Assembly (NCBI RefSeq): GCF_036323735.1
Contig: NC_086027.1
Location: 87,986,662 to 88,050,661 of the forward strand
DNA from: Rattus norvegicus
Taxonomy: Eukaryota; Chordata; Mammalia; Rodentia; Muridae
Direction of reading: 5' to 3'
DNA: 64,000 nt
The position numbers were made by a program, and so were the translations under genes. Below are positions 33,647 through 43,975 of this stretch, piece after piece. Positions within the stretch are counted from its first letter, which is position 1, and the number at the start of each line of letters is the position of its first letter. The notes beneath the pieces were generated by a model, which made no database searches, was not told where the DNA came from, and saw only the letters and a list, made by a program, of their open reading frames with translations.

Positions 33647-34555
33647 AACGTTTGAGATTAAGAAAAGAAAATTAGAAACTGAGTTAAAAGAAGCTAGATT
33701 GCTGTGAAATAGTTTTAAACAAAGAAGATGTGGTAAGCATTAAGAACATCATGAAAGGATTAGGCAATGGACGTGTAGTGTTTCAAATTCATGGACTTAA
33801 GAAGATAAAAAGAATATGTAAAAATATATAAGATGGAGCGATGATGGCAAAGAGTCAAAGTAGAATCAATCTGAATGGATTAGGTGCTCAAGACATGCAG
33901 GGGCACCCTTAAAGCCGTTGGCTTCAGTTCTCCTTAAAAGAGATGGATTTCTTTAGGTAAGGTTTTGGGAAACTTAACTAGAATAGAACCATCATCCCTG
34001 GAAACAGTTGAATGGAAGTAAATATTATAAAACCATATGCCTTAGCAGAGAGAGTGATGATCTTCCTCTGGTTTGAGGTATATATGTCCACGGGTTTTGA
34101 AGTGATCCACCAAAGACAGACCATGAATGTTCGCTACCAAGGATGAGTGAAAGTTTTCTAAAGAGAGTGAAGACAGGGGTCTTCTGGGAAGGAGCAGGTC
34201 ATGCAAATACTTGTGGGCATTAAAAGAGTGGTACAGCTGGAGTAATTCTCCACACCAATAAGCACAGAGCATAGAAAAACTAGATAAATAGGCAAGAGCT
34301 GGATCACAGATGGTTATAGATTTAAATTTCCATTAAGATAAGGGTGCTTCTGTTCTTCCAAGCCAATCACATAAGCGAAGAGTTAGAGAGAAGGCAGACA
34401 CCTGTGAGATCTACTAAGGAGAGAGAACCACTGGGATTTTTCAGACTTTGAGATCTATTTGGAATGATGGGAAAGGAAGAGCTGAGGATTGCCTCTGTCT
34501 ATCATCATGAAAGTGACCTTTGTGTGAAATACAGATTCTTTCCCCTTTCTATGTG
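33647..34555. other. No recognisable gene or repeat
   Basis: Unique-looking sequence. Confidence 0.5.
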
Positions 34556-34680
34556 AATCTTCCATTACTCTAGCACCATTTATTGACAATGCTTTCATTT
34601 CTTCCTGTATTCCAGAAGTGTTCATGTGTTAGTAGTTCTGGTTGTGGACTCTGCAGATCCATTGTCCCTTCTTCTATAAC
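34556..34680 (-). mobile_element. Old LINE-1 ORF2 scrap
   Basis: CATTACTCTAGCACCATTTA, TTGACAATGCTTTC in complement resembles a conserved stretch of the ORF2 C-terminal half. Short and diverged. Confidence 0.4.
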
Positions 34681-34914
34681 TGATTAAAAATATTACTTAA
34701 CTTACTTACTTAACTACTATACCTCTTAGTAAGTTCAGCGTTTTAACTCCAGATTGAAGATACATTCAGGATGTTTACCTTTCCATGTAAATTTTGAAAC
34801 CAGATTTTCAACTAACAGCAATTTCCTAAAAGGGATTTATAAACACTGCTGAATCTCCCACACTGTTACACAAATGGTGGACATATCTGCTATGGTAATG
34901 GTTCTAGCACTAAT

Positions 34915-35430
34915 TTATCTCAGATTAGTATCTCTCCCGGTAGCTCTCTGCTAGCCACAAACTCCAGCTACCTGGTAAAATCATGGTTCTAGAAGTCCAG
35001 CAGCAGCTGGCTTATTGCTGCTCCCTACCACGGACTCTGCTCACACCTCCCAGCAACCGCTCCCTAATAGTTAAAGTATAAACTCCCAACTACCGGGTAA
35101 AATCAAGACTCAAACTGTAACCCAACAATCAGATTTATATGTTAAATTCTCAACCCACAATGCTCCATAAAATAAATTCACCTCCAATTAATAAAGATAT
35201 AAACCACACACCTAGACAAGATAACCACACTCTAGTCTACCTGGATCTGGATCATCCTGCTCCGTCATCTCCATCTTGATTCTTTCTGCTTCTCCTCCTC
35301 CTCTCTCCTTCCTGTACTTTCCCCCACACCTATCCTTCCTTCTCATCCAATGGTAGGCTTCGCCTTATCCTGGACCTGCCTTGTGCATAATGACATCACC
35401 CTACACATATTTAAAATGCTAAGTTTTTTA
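34915..35430 (-). repeat. Unclassified LTR-like rodent repeat, copy B (inverted)
   Basis: Reverse complement is homologous to 15785-16440, with the shared blocks in the same order. It carries a deletion in the GCTGCTGCTGG region relative to copy A. Confidence 0.6.
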
Positions 35431-35589
35431 TAAAAAAAAAAGACTTGAAAATGTAATGTAATCCTCCTACATATATTTAAGCCTTTCATAATTTTCATAA
35501 TTTAATGGTCATATTACTCAATAGGTTTATCCAAAGGCACTTGATAATTTGCTCCCATTGTTGACAGCCTTTAAATGAATACTTTGGTA

Positions 35590-35910
35590 AGTTTTGACAA
35601 ATGACATCATCAAAATAATCAAGATATGAGATATACTCTTTAATACTCTCAGATTTTCTTCCAGCCCTTGTAGTCATTTATGTCTCTTCCACACTTAACA
35701 ATTTAATCTTTCCAGGCCTAAAATTTCATATAAATAAAATTATATCCCTTTGACTGATATTCTGCACTCAGTGCAACGTTTCTGATCTTTATTTGTATTG
35801 CTGGGTAGTATGCCAACGTATATAAAGAAAGGATTTACTTAACAGTATCTGTTTTGATACTAAAGATTCCAGTCCGCAATTTCTCTTTATTGGATTGAAA
35901 AAAGTTGCCT
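35590..35910 (-). mobile_element. Ancient LINE-1 (L1M-like) 3' UTR
   Basis: Complement of the old LINE-1 pattern: AAATTTCATATAAATAAAAT, TCTGCACTCAGTGCAACG, TTGTATTGCTGGGTAGTATG and GATTCCAGTCCGCAATTTCT. Confidence 0.6.
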
Positions 35911-36217
35911 TCTCGGTTTATAAGTCTTTGAAACTCCTACTTTAGCTTTGCTTCATTTTCCAAATGCCTTACTGCATGTGACGAATATCTTCCTTCCCCA
36001 CATTTTATTTTAATCTAGTAAATTGTATCATAATGTTTTAAAATACTGTAATTAACCCATTTGTGGGTGATTTTATGAATGATTGAATTTTATTGATATT
36101 ATTTTGAGAGGTTTTACAAATATATTCATTTAAAATTTTATCTTTAATTGTGTTTCCTACTAAAGTCTGTTGAATATTTAGAATCAAGATTACAATGACC
36201 TCATGAACTTAGAAGTA

Positions 36218-36226
36218 TTTCCTTCT

Positions 36227-36283
<57 letters not shown>

Positions 36284-36348
36284 CTCCTCCTCCTCCTCCT
36301 CCTCCTCCTCTTCTTCCTCCTCCTCTTCCTCCTTCTTCTTCTTCCTTC
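36218..36348. repeat. 131-bp pure pyrimidine tract: (TC)n then (CTC)n
   Basis: No purine occurs on the plus strand from 36218 to 36348. The core is about 50 bp of TC repeats followed by about 30 bp of CTC repeats and mixed C/T. Long open frames here on the minus strand code only Arg/Glu/Gly repeats and are artefacts. Confidence 0.97.
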
Positions 36349-37779
36349 ATTCCTTTCTTTCTTTTTTTCTGTCTTTTGAGGGTATTTCCCCCCATAAATG
36401 TTTGGTAGGAATTTATCAGAGAAGCCATCTGTTGCAGGCATTTGCTGTGGGAAAGATGTCATTGAAAACCGAGTTTGTGAATAGAACCAGGGCGGCTCTG
36501 AGGTTTCTCTTTTCTCCTGTTTTGATTCTGGGGCTGTAGTTTTCCGGGTGTTTTCCTGCTCTGACTTTTAGCTGTTCCTGTCCAGTTGTTTGCCATCATC
36601 CTGTTTTCTTTCTAGTGTGATGTCTGCGCTTCCATTTCTGAAAACTGATTGTTCAGCCCTTTCTCTCTTCGCTCTCCATTAGACATGCTAAACATTTGCA
36701 AAGCTTGCCTCTGCCGATCCCTCTGACACTAATGTTCTATTTCATAAGTTTTTCCATTTGTCCTGGTCATTTCGCCCCATTTAGCTCCGTATTCTCTTCT
36801 TCCACTTCCTTTTGAGGTAGACACTTCAACCCTTCATCAATTCTCAGCCTTCTTTGCCTATTAACACCATATGAATATCATGTAAAATTTTCCTTCAGTA
36901 CAAAGCTATATATCCTACAAGGTTGGCTATGTAGATACCTTCATTATTAGCTGAAAACATGTTATAATTTTCACTGTGTTTTCTACTTATATGCTGTTTA
37001 AAACACGTTGTTTCATTTTCAAATACATTTTGTTTATTAGTTATCTTAAGAATAAACTGTTCATTTACAAATGTTTATTTATAAAAGTTTCAGAGTTATA
37101 AAAATTCACAGACAGAACATACCCACACTGCATTGGTAACTAATGAAACAGTTACCATTGGGCATCACTATTGACTATTGTTAGGGTACTGCTGCTCTCA
37201 TGGAGTCTCAGATGACAGACACATGTCAACAAGAACTGGGCACGCATACATATTAAAGATACTTCTCCATATTGTCATATGTGTCTGTAGTAAGGCAAGC
37301 ATGAGCCCTCACTCATGTCTCCACTATAGTCCATTGCCACATGGATCCTCCAGCCTTCTCCTTTGCTTACCTGTAATATTCTACTCTAGCCAAGTGTCTC
37401 TCTTGCTCTTTTTAAAAATGCACTTGTGTTTTCTTCTACTTGTTTTTTCTTCTTTCTCAACTTTATACATATTTGTAATATGTTTTCAACACATTCCCAT
37501 TGTCCTTTCCCTTCTCCTCCATCCCACTGACACCTGTCTTCTGGCAACAATTTCCTTCCTACTTCCATCCCCTTTCATGGCCCAGAGTGGCTCATCTGAG
37601 CATGGATAGGGGTTCTTTACTTGAGCAAAGGCACTGTACCAGAGGCAACAGCACAGAGGGAGAGGACACTCATTCCCCAGCAATAATTAACTGCATACAG
37701 CTCTTCAGATCCCTTCCTACTCTGAAAGATTTCCCTTGTTCTGAAGTCTGCTGAACTGAAAATTTCTGGTTTCTTGGAA
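36349..37779. other. No recognisable gene or repeat
   Basis: The frame of 143 codons at 37178-37609 is hydrophobic and cysteine/serine-rich, read from pyrimidine-rich sequence. No family or exon signal supports it. Confidence 0.45.
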
Positions 37780-38215
37780 ACCCAGTTCTAACACATGATG
37801 TCTTTCTGGAAGCCGACTTGTCTGCATGTTCTGCTGAAGTAGACATGTGAGAAGGCATGCGATGTTCTGTTGGAGCAGACGCTTGAGAGTGTGCGTGATG
37901 TTTACAAAGAGTATAAATGGAGCCACATAAACAGTGATAGGTTGCTCTTGCATTGCAACACTGTGCCATACTTCTCTGGTCTTGTTTCTTTGCTGGTCTT
38001 CCTTGTTTAGAAACACACCAAAGAATTTCTTGTGGTGTTCCGACTGATTCTAGTCACTTTCGCTGACTCATGCTGATTTAGCAAAACCTTGCATTTTCTG
38101 TGGGATCATGTCACTGTTACTGACTGTGTGACTGCTGTACTGTTGGTATCCTGACAACAAAGAGTGGAATTGTCTCTAGAAACTACTATTAAACAGGCCC
38201 TCAATCCCCTTTTTC
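37780..38215 (+). mobile_element. Probable ERVL-type LTR (MT2-like?)
   Basis: Contains U3-like tandem repeats (37827-37898), then TATAAAT at 37912-37918, and an ATTAAA signal at 38188-38193. The blocks GGAAGCCGACTTGTCTGC and GATAGGTTGCTCTTGCATTG look like a rodent ERV LTR I know in outline. Ends and family are not certain. Confidence 0.5.
37827..37898. repeat. Two 36-bp tandem units in the LTR
   Basis: Units 37827-37862 and 37863-37898 both begin TGTTCTG and share GAGTGTG/GAAGGCATGCGA-type endings. They are about two-thirds identical. Confidence 0.7.
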
Positions 38216-38935
38216 TATTAACTTTCTTTCTCCCCAACCTCTAGTTGCTGAGTTAGAGGGGAGGATAAAGTGTTTGAGAAGCCTAAATAAAGTAAGTTTA
38301 GAAGAATCTAAGCCTATAGTCTGTTTCAAACAAAGTTAATATAGTTTATCTGGAAATCTTTTGATTGTTATTCCCATTTTGCTCCATTACTTTAAATTTA
38401 ATTTAAATACTATATATAAAGTGAGTTTCCTATAATAAACATGTAACTGGGTCTTCTTTAGTGATCTAGACTGAAATTCTGTTTTTCTATTGCTGGATTC
38501 AGATCTTGAGAGTCTTTAGGAATGAACTGGTTCATAAGACTTTTGATTGAATGTTCTTATAAGAGGAAAAATTTTATGGACATGTTTCTGTTTTTATCTG
38601 TCTTTATCCATCATCCTGCTATTAAATTATTTAAAATTTATATTTACATAGCAATGCTAAAATTGTATAATTAAATAATGAGTGAAGTCTGACAAACAAG
38701 AACTAGATAAGTGTTACACATTTTAAATATCATATTTCATATTATAAAATAATTTTGCTTTCAATAAAATTGGAGTAAATTTCCTCCTTTCATACATCAA
38801 TCCATTTTTCTTGAGAACTAATCACAAGAAACTGTACTTTGATGGCTCTCTTTGATGACAAATATATGTATATATAGTAATGTATATTAATAATACAATA
38901 TATTATATATATTAGAGGAAGATAGAGAGGGAGGC
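38216..38935. other. AT-rich sequence, nothing recognised
   Basis: Includes a TA-rich stretch at about 38864-38912. Confidence 0.5.
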
Positions 38936-39082
38936 TGACTGCAAACTTGCTATGTAGCAGAGGATGACCTCAGCCTCCATTTCTAAATGCTAGGATTACA
39001 AGGATGCACCACCATGTCTGGTTCTACGCGGTACTGGGTAGCACCCAGAGCTACCAACTTAACTACATCCCCAGTCCTATTT
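38936..39082 (-). repeat. B4 SINE (ID-B1 fusion)
   Basis: In complement an ID-like part (GGACTGGGGATGTAGTTAAG) is followed by a B1-like part (CATGGTGGTGCATCCTTGTA, ATCCTAGCATTTAGAAATGG). This is the B4 arrangement. Confidence 0.75.
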
Positions 39083-39459
39083 TAAGTCTTTAAGAGTGAA
39101 TTAATAAGTCACAGAAACTCTTCAACAGAGAGTTACACTCCAAGTTCATAAATCTTCAAATGTGGATTTCTATGAGAACTACTTTACTTTTTCTCATCAT
39201 AAAGCACTGTTCCAAGTGTTCATTTTCACAATGATATTTCTGTGGCATGAGTTTTTCTCTTATTATTGAAATGTCATTTTTACCTTGAAAGGTAGAGATT
39301 AAGTGTATTTACATTTTATAGAAATGTTGTCAAGGTTACACAACCATTTGTTGTCAGAAAAGGTCAAAACTTTTGGAATAATAACCATTTTGAGAAACAT
39401 AAATTCATGACTCATATTAAGCTCAATAACCTTTATGCACTTTCCCCCATTAGTAAATA

Positions 39460-39600
39460 TTTTGGGCAAGCTAACCATTTGATAGGCACTAAGTTGTTTG
39501 CTTTTTAAAAATTATCTCATATAATTCCTTACTTAAAGAAAAACCACAACTTTATCTTCTTTGAATTTGCAAGTGAGGGAAGCTAATTTCATGTAGTCAT
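39460..39600 (-). repeat. MIR SINE, diverged
   Basis: GATAGGCACTAAGTTGTTTG, AAATTATCTCATATAATTCC and GTGAGGGAAGCTAATTTCAT follow the complement of the MIR 3' half. A possible second MIR scrap lies at about 39280-39370. Confidence 0.45.
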
Positions 39601-39635
39601 TTTGGAGTTTATTTTTTAAATATTTGTTCATTTTG

Positions 39636-39783
39636 ATTTTTCAAGACAGGGTTTCTCTGTGTAGCATTGGGTGTCCCAGAGCTTGCTCTGAAGACCAGTC
39701 TGGCTTGAAGCTCACAGAGATTTACCTGCCTCTGCCTCCCAAATGGTGGGGCTTAAAGGCCTGCGTTACCTACACCTGGTGTT
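39636..39783 (-). repeat. B1 SINE
   Basis: Complement of B1: CAAGACAGGGTTTCTCTGTG, GAGCTTGCTCTGAAGACCAG, CCTGCCTCTGCCTCCCAAAT and a CACCTGGTG head. TTTG repeats adjoin. Confidence 0.85.
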
Positions 39784-39899
39784 TGTTTGTTTGTTCTTAA
39801 TCCAACATCATTTAGAAGTGTTTTAGGCTAGATTTCTCAGAAGATGGCCTCCAGGAACAACATTGTTCATGAAGAATGTATTAAGAGATGCCAGAGTGA

Positions 39900-39902
<3 letters not shown>

Positions 39903-39946
<44 letters not shown>

Positions 39947-39948
39947 AC

Positions 39949-39993
<45 letters not shown>

Positions 39994-40010
39994 TGTGTCT
40001 GTGTCTGTAT
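39903..40010. repeat. Compound (CT)n(GT)n microsatellite
   Basis: About 40 bp of CT repeats, a short CACTT spacer, about 42 bp of GT repeats, then TGTGTC units. Confidence 0.95.
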
Positions 40011-40779
40011 CTGTGCACGAAGTAGAAAAGGGAAGAAGCCAAGCTATGTGCATTCTAAGGAAGTCTTGGCTTCCACCTGCTCATCAGACATCATGGAGCA
40101 TTAACTGCATCTTGTGTGCAATTTTTGAAATTGTCCACTGAAGAAAGAGAGAAAGGATAACTTCCCCCATCACAGATCATCATCAAGATGAACCCTTCTG
40201 GGGGCGGTGAGGGGGCATGTTTATTCGTGTGGGTCCGTGCCCAGCCAATTTTGAGTCAGACTGTTCTACAAGTGATCTTGAAATAAATGGCTATCTGATG
40301 CCTGTCAATGTGATTATCATCTATTTTCTTGTAATATGGATCCACCCATCTTTCAGAGGCAGAGACACTTCCACAAAATTTGTTATCTATTCTAAGGAGA
40401 GTATTTTTTAAGCTCATTTATAACCAGGAAAGATAGTATAATTCACGTCTGGTCAGTGGATTTGCAGTGGGAATAAGAGGTTCCTTACTCAAATCTGCCA
40501 TATGAAATCTGCCTGTCAAAATTCCTACTCTTTTCACCTTAATTTTGTAGCCAACTTTCACAAAGAACAAAGAACTGGCTATAATCCTGACGGGAAAATC
40601 ATGGGTAGCACTAAAAAATAGAAAGAATAGTTTTGTATGCTTGCTAAGATTCAGGATTTTCCTAAATACTGTGTCACCAACATGAGATGCTTGCTGAATC
40701 CTTCCCATTTGCCATTAATAAAAGCAGTAGGCAGTAGCATTAATGAGAGCATCAGATTCATCACATCCTTCCCATCCTT
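40011..40779. other. No recognisable gene or repeat
   Basis: Nothing supported. Confidence 0.5.
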
Positions 40780-41130
40780 ATGACCATCAGCCTAGTCCAA
40801 ACTATCAGCATCGCTGGTAGGACAACTGTTACAGCGCCTCATATCCATCCTTGCTATATTCTAATGTGTTCTAACATTGTAGTGAAAGAAACTTTTCATC
40901 TTAATGCTTTCCATTAGACCCTTGAAGGGCCTGCCTTGTCTGGCTGTATCCACCACAGCAGTCTTGTCACAAATCACTCTTATTCTAGCTTATTTCCCTG
41001 GAGCTTCACCAGCTTGTTCCGGTTCCCAAATGTTCCATGTTCCTTCTTTCCATAGAAACTTCATCTCAGCTTATCAGCTGTTGGCTCAGAGAAGCCTTAG
41101 ACTAATCCTGATATTGGAATTCTTTGGTCT
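40780..41130 (-). repeat. Possible ancient L2-like LINE remnant
   Basis: The order CCTGCCTTGTCTGGCTGTAT, TAGCTTATTTCCCTGGAGC, GTTCCGGTTCCCAAATGTTC and GGCTCAGAGAAGCCTTAGAC is reminiscent of the L2 3' end in complement. The match is weak. Confidence 0.35.
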
Positions 41131-41225
41131 TATATTTCTTTGCATATCCCTCACTCTGAACATATATGAGCAATATATGTTTATTAATGTTTATATAGTG
41201 TTTAAATAATAAACATATATTTATA

Positions 41226-41609
41226 TGTTCACGTGTGAGCCCACAGTACCCATAGGCTCATATATTTGAATGCTAAGTCATCAGGGAGTAGGACTGTTTG
41301 AAATGATTAGGAGGTTTGGCTTTGATGGAGGAAGTGTGTCACTGTGGCTGGGCTTTTGAAACTTCAAAGCACAGTTCTCTTCCTCCCCCCACCCCATCCC
41401 TCTCTCTCTTTCTCTCTCTATCTCTCCAGATCAGGATGTAGCTCTCAGCTACTTCTCCAGTGTCACAAAAGTTCCCTCCATGTTCCCTGCCATGATTATA
41501 ATGAACTAAACTTCTGAAACAATAAGCAAGTCGTCAGTTAAATGTTTGTTTTTTAAGAGTTGCCTTGGTCGTGGTGTCTCTTTAAAACAACAGAACAGTA
41601 TGTAAGACA
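41226..41609 (+). mobile_element. MaLR-type solo LTR
   Basis: GAGCCCACAGTACCCATAGG, TTTGAATGCTAAGTCATCAG, TGATGGAGGAAGTGTGTCAC, a CT-rich part, CAGGATGTAGCTCTCAGCTA, GTTGCCTTGGTCGTGGTGTC and a TAAGACA end. Same family as 29267-29621. The 5' end is approximate. Confidence 0.75.
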
Positions 41610-41637
41610 ATCATGTTATCAAATATTCTTCATAAGT

Positions 41638-41720
41638 ATCACATTACATTCTTATATTTTTGGTTGTGAGCCTAGCCTTTAATGGCCGAGCCACTCTCCT
41701 GCCCATCACATTACATTCTT
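41638..41720 (-). mobile_element. 51-bp mini-SINE with perfect 16-bp target duplication
   Basis: The 16-mer ATCACATTACATTCTT occurs at 41638-41653 and 41705-41720. The 51 bp between them (41654-41704), read on the minus strand, begin GGGCAGGAGAGTGGCTCGGC. This matches the B2-like tRNA-derived head GGGCTGGAGAGATGGCTCAG with an A-box. They end in an A-rich CACAACCAAAAATAT. I recognise the body as a short B2-related form seen in rat, but cannot name it. Confidence 0.8.
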
Positions 41721-42090
41721 TTTTTTTTTTTATCAGCGAATTGATAAATTTATTGGAGTTACTTTCATGGATATGGTTGATGGTTGCTTACAGAAGCATG
41801 TGAGATCCCAAGCTGACTGCGTCACAGAGCAGGCTACTCCAGTATGGGTGATGACAGAAGCTGTGTTTCTGCTGCTTCCTGAAGAACATTCGGGACGTTC
41901 AGCAGACTGGAGAATCTCACCCTGGCCCCCAGAAAGTCTTATTGCTTTAGTAACCTCGTGGACAACCTTTTGAATCTTGCAACTCTTGGGGCTTCTGGGG
42001 CCTTCTAACTTTCATCAATTTTCTGAATCTTATGATCCCCTCCTTCCTCCAGAAGGAGACCTTTCCATTAGGAGGAGAATTCTTAAGTAA
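41719..42090 (-). pseudogene. Polyadenylated retrocopy, parent unknown
   Basis: On the minus strand the segment ends in AATAAA (complement of 41749-41754), then 18 nt, then a poly(A) of at least 12 (the T run to about 41730). This is the layout of a processed transcript copy. No intact frame or known protein family was recognised. The upstream border near 42090 is a guess. It could come from an mRNA 3' UTR or a non-coding RNA. No target duplication was found, and the adjacent mini-SINE copy abuts the poly(T). Confidence 0.45.
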
Positions 42091-42290
42091 TAGAAAATGC
42101 ATGTACCATAGTTAGAGTGAACTCTAGGGCTCTGGCTTGTGCTGATGTGTTATTGAACATTCTTCAATTGTAACCTGAGCCATTGCAGTGGACGGGAGAT
42201 CACAGAAATCCTCTGCGCTTCCTATGACATTTTGCTGTGAGTCAAAAATTTCTCTAAGACAAAATCAGTTGGAAATTGTGAGAGAGTGAA

Positions 42291-42390
42291 AGCCAAGGAT
42301 GTAGTTCAGTGGTAGAGTGCTTCTCCAGTACACATGAGACTCTTATTTTGATCTCCGGCATTGAAAAAAGCAACAAAACAGAACAAAATA
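42291..42390 (+). repeat. ID-type SINE
   Basis: GATGTAGTTCAGTGGTAGAG (A box), TGCTTCTCCAGTACACATGA and a degraded B box GATCTCCGGC, then an A-rich tail with CAACAAAAC. Confidence 0.8.
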
Positions 42391-43564
42391 TCTATTTTCT
42401 GAATCTTTGGACCACCTGTTTTTTTCCCAACCCACACAACACGATTGCTTCATTCTTGAAAATTCGTGTGGGGAGCTGTGACCATTAGTAGTCAAATAAA
42501 ATCCCCACAGATCCACAGTCCCAAAAGTGGTATTACATTTCTCTCCTTCAAACCTCTTATATTATTGATTGGTGTTATTATGGGCAAGTATCAGAGTGCT
42601 GCATTCCTTGGGAAAGCAGGAGTCAAGAAAACTTGGCTTGCAGCCTGTGTAGATAGACCGTCAAGAGGCCAAATGAGTCCAGAGAAAGATGGAGAAGGAG
42701 TTAGTGGGGGTCAGTAAATATCTTTTATACAGGGACAGATACTCTTTGAGGCTTTGCAGCCTATGTTGCTTTCATTGCAATCCTTCAACTTTTCTGTTTA
42801 ATGTAAGCACAGCCAGGTACAAAATGCACAAAAAATAGTTATAGTATTGTTCTAATCAATCTGTTGTTTCTGAAATCAAGCAGTGGGTCTGACGACTTAC
42901 AGTTTATAGAATCTAACCTCCCATATTAGAACAGAGAAACAGGCTAGTCACTATCTAGTCCATCAGAATAATGGCTGTGTTGTCTTCCAGTAAACACTTG
43001 AAATAAATGTTATCTGCACAACTTCCTACTGATGTCCATTTACAGCATTTCTAATCTTTACCATCAGGGACGATGTGCACAGAGTAACCCCATGGCACAT
43101 GAGATAAAGTGTCTAAAAGGGTGGTTTCTAGAAGTTAACTTTCCAGGACAACATGTATCTGCATCTGTAGTTGTGATCAGTGGCAAAGTTGTCCTCCTAA
43201 AGAATGATGCTGATTAAAATTCTGAACTACAATTGATGAGACCATCTTTTTGATAGATCTTTTCACCTGCAACATGATAAATCTTTGGGGTTTTTTGACA
43301 TTCTGTGGAGAGTGGAAATGTACAAAAATTAAGCTCTAAGTTGTAGAGCTTGCCTGATGAGAATTTTGAACAACTGTTCATATGTCCTCGCTGTGAATTG
43401 TTAATCGAATACTTTGTCCAGTTTTCTTTCAGCAAGTTTACTGCCGGCCATTTTCTTCTTGATGTCTCCATGTTAGAGATTAGTATTTTGTGATATAAAT
43501 AAGTTATTATTTTCTTACCATGTGGTTTGACTTTCATTTGATGTTATTTTTCAACCTGTAGGGA
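42391..43564. other. Mostly unique; possible ancient hAT scrap at 42735-42855
   Basis: TTTGAGGCTTTGCAGCCTAT resembles an internal stretch of ancient hAT-Charlie elements. This is weak. The rest shows nothing recognised. Confidence 0.3.
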
Positions 43565-43736
43565 TGTTGTGGTTTGAATGTAAAGTGTCCCTCAGGCTTA
43601 CAGGTTGGAACACTTAGTCCCCAGTTGGTAGGGATGTTTGGGAAGGCTGTGAAACATTTAAGAGGTGGTGGAACAAGAGGAAGTAGGTTACTGGAAGGGG
43701 TGCAAGCTGAAGGCTTTCTACCTTAGCCTTACTTCC

Positions 43737-43795
<59 letters not shown>

Positions 43796-43975
43796 GGGAG
43801 AGCTATGATGGGAGTTTGGCTTGCCCCCTGTTCCTGTCGCCATGCCTGTGGAGCCACATATCTGTTATGCTAGACTGACTATGCTCCATCCACCAAAATA
43901 TGTGGCAAAATGAACCATTTTCTCCTTAAGATCCTTTTAATAAGGTATTTGAAAATTCACCAATAGAAAAACATT
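43565..43975 (+). mobile_element. MaLR-type LTR with (CT)n expansion
   Basis: Starts TGTTGTGGTTTGAATGTAAA and has GGAACACTTAGTCCCCAGTT, AAGGCTGTGAAACATTTAAG, the CT array and a TTTCTCCTTAAGATCC stretch, the MaLR layout. The 3' end is unclear. Confidence 0.65.
43739..43793. repeat. (CT)n microsatellite within LTR
   Basis: About 54 bp of CT repeats at the CT-rich site of the LTR. Confidence 0.95.

Noticed and set aside
37178..37609. 143-codon hydrophobic frame
   Set aside because: Read from pyrimidine-rich sequence, no recognisable domain, no splice or promoter support.
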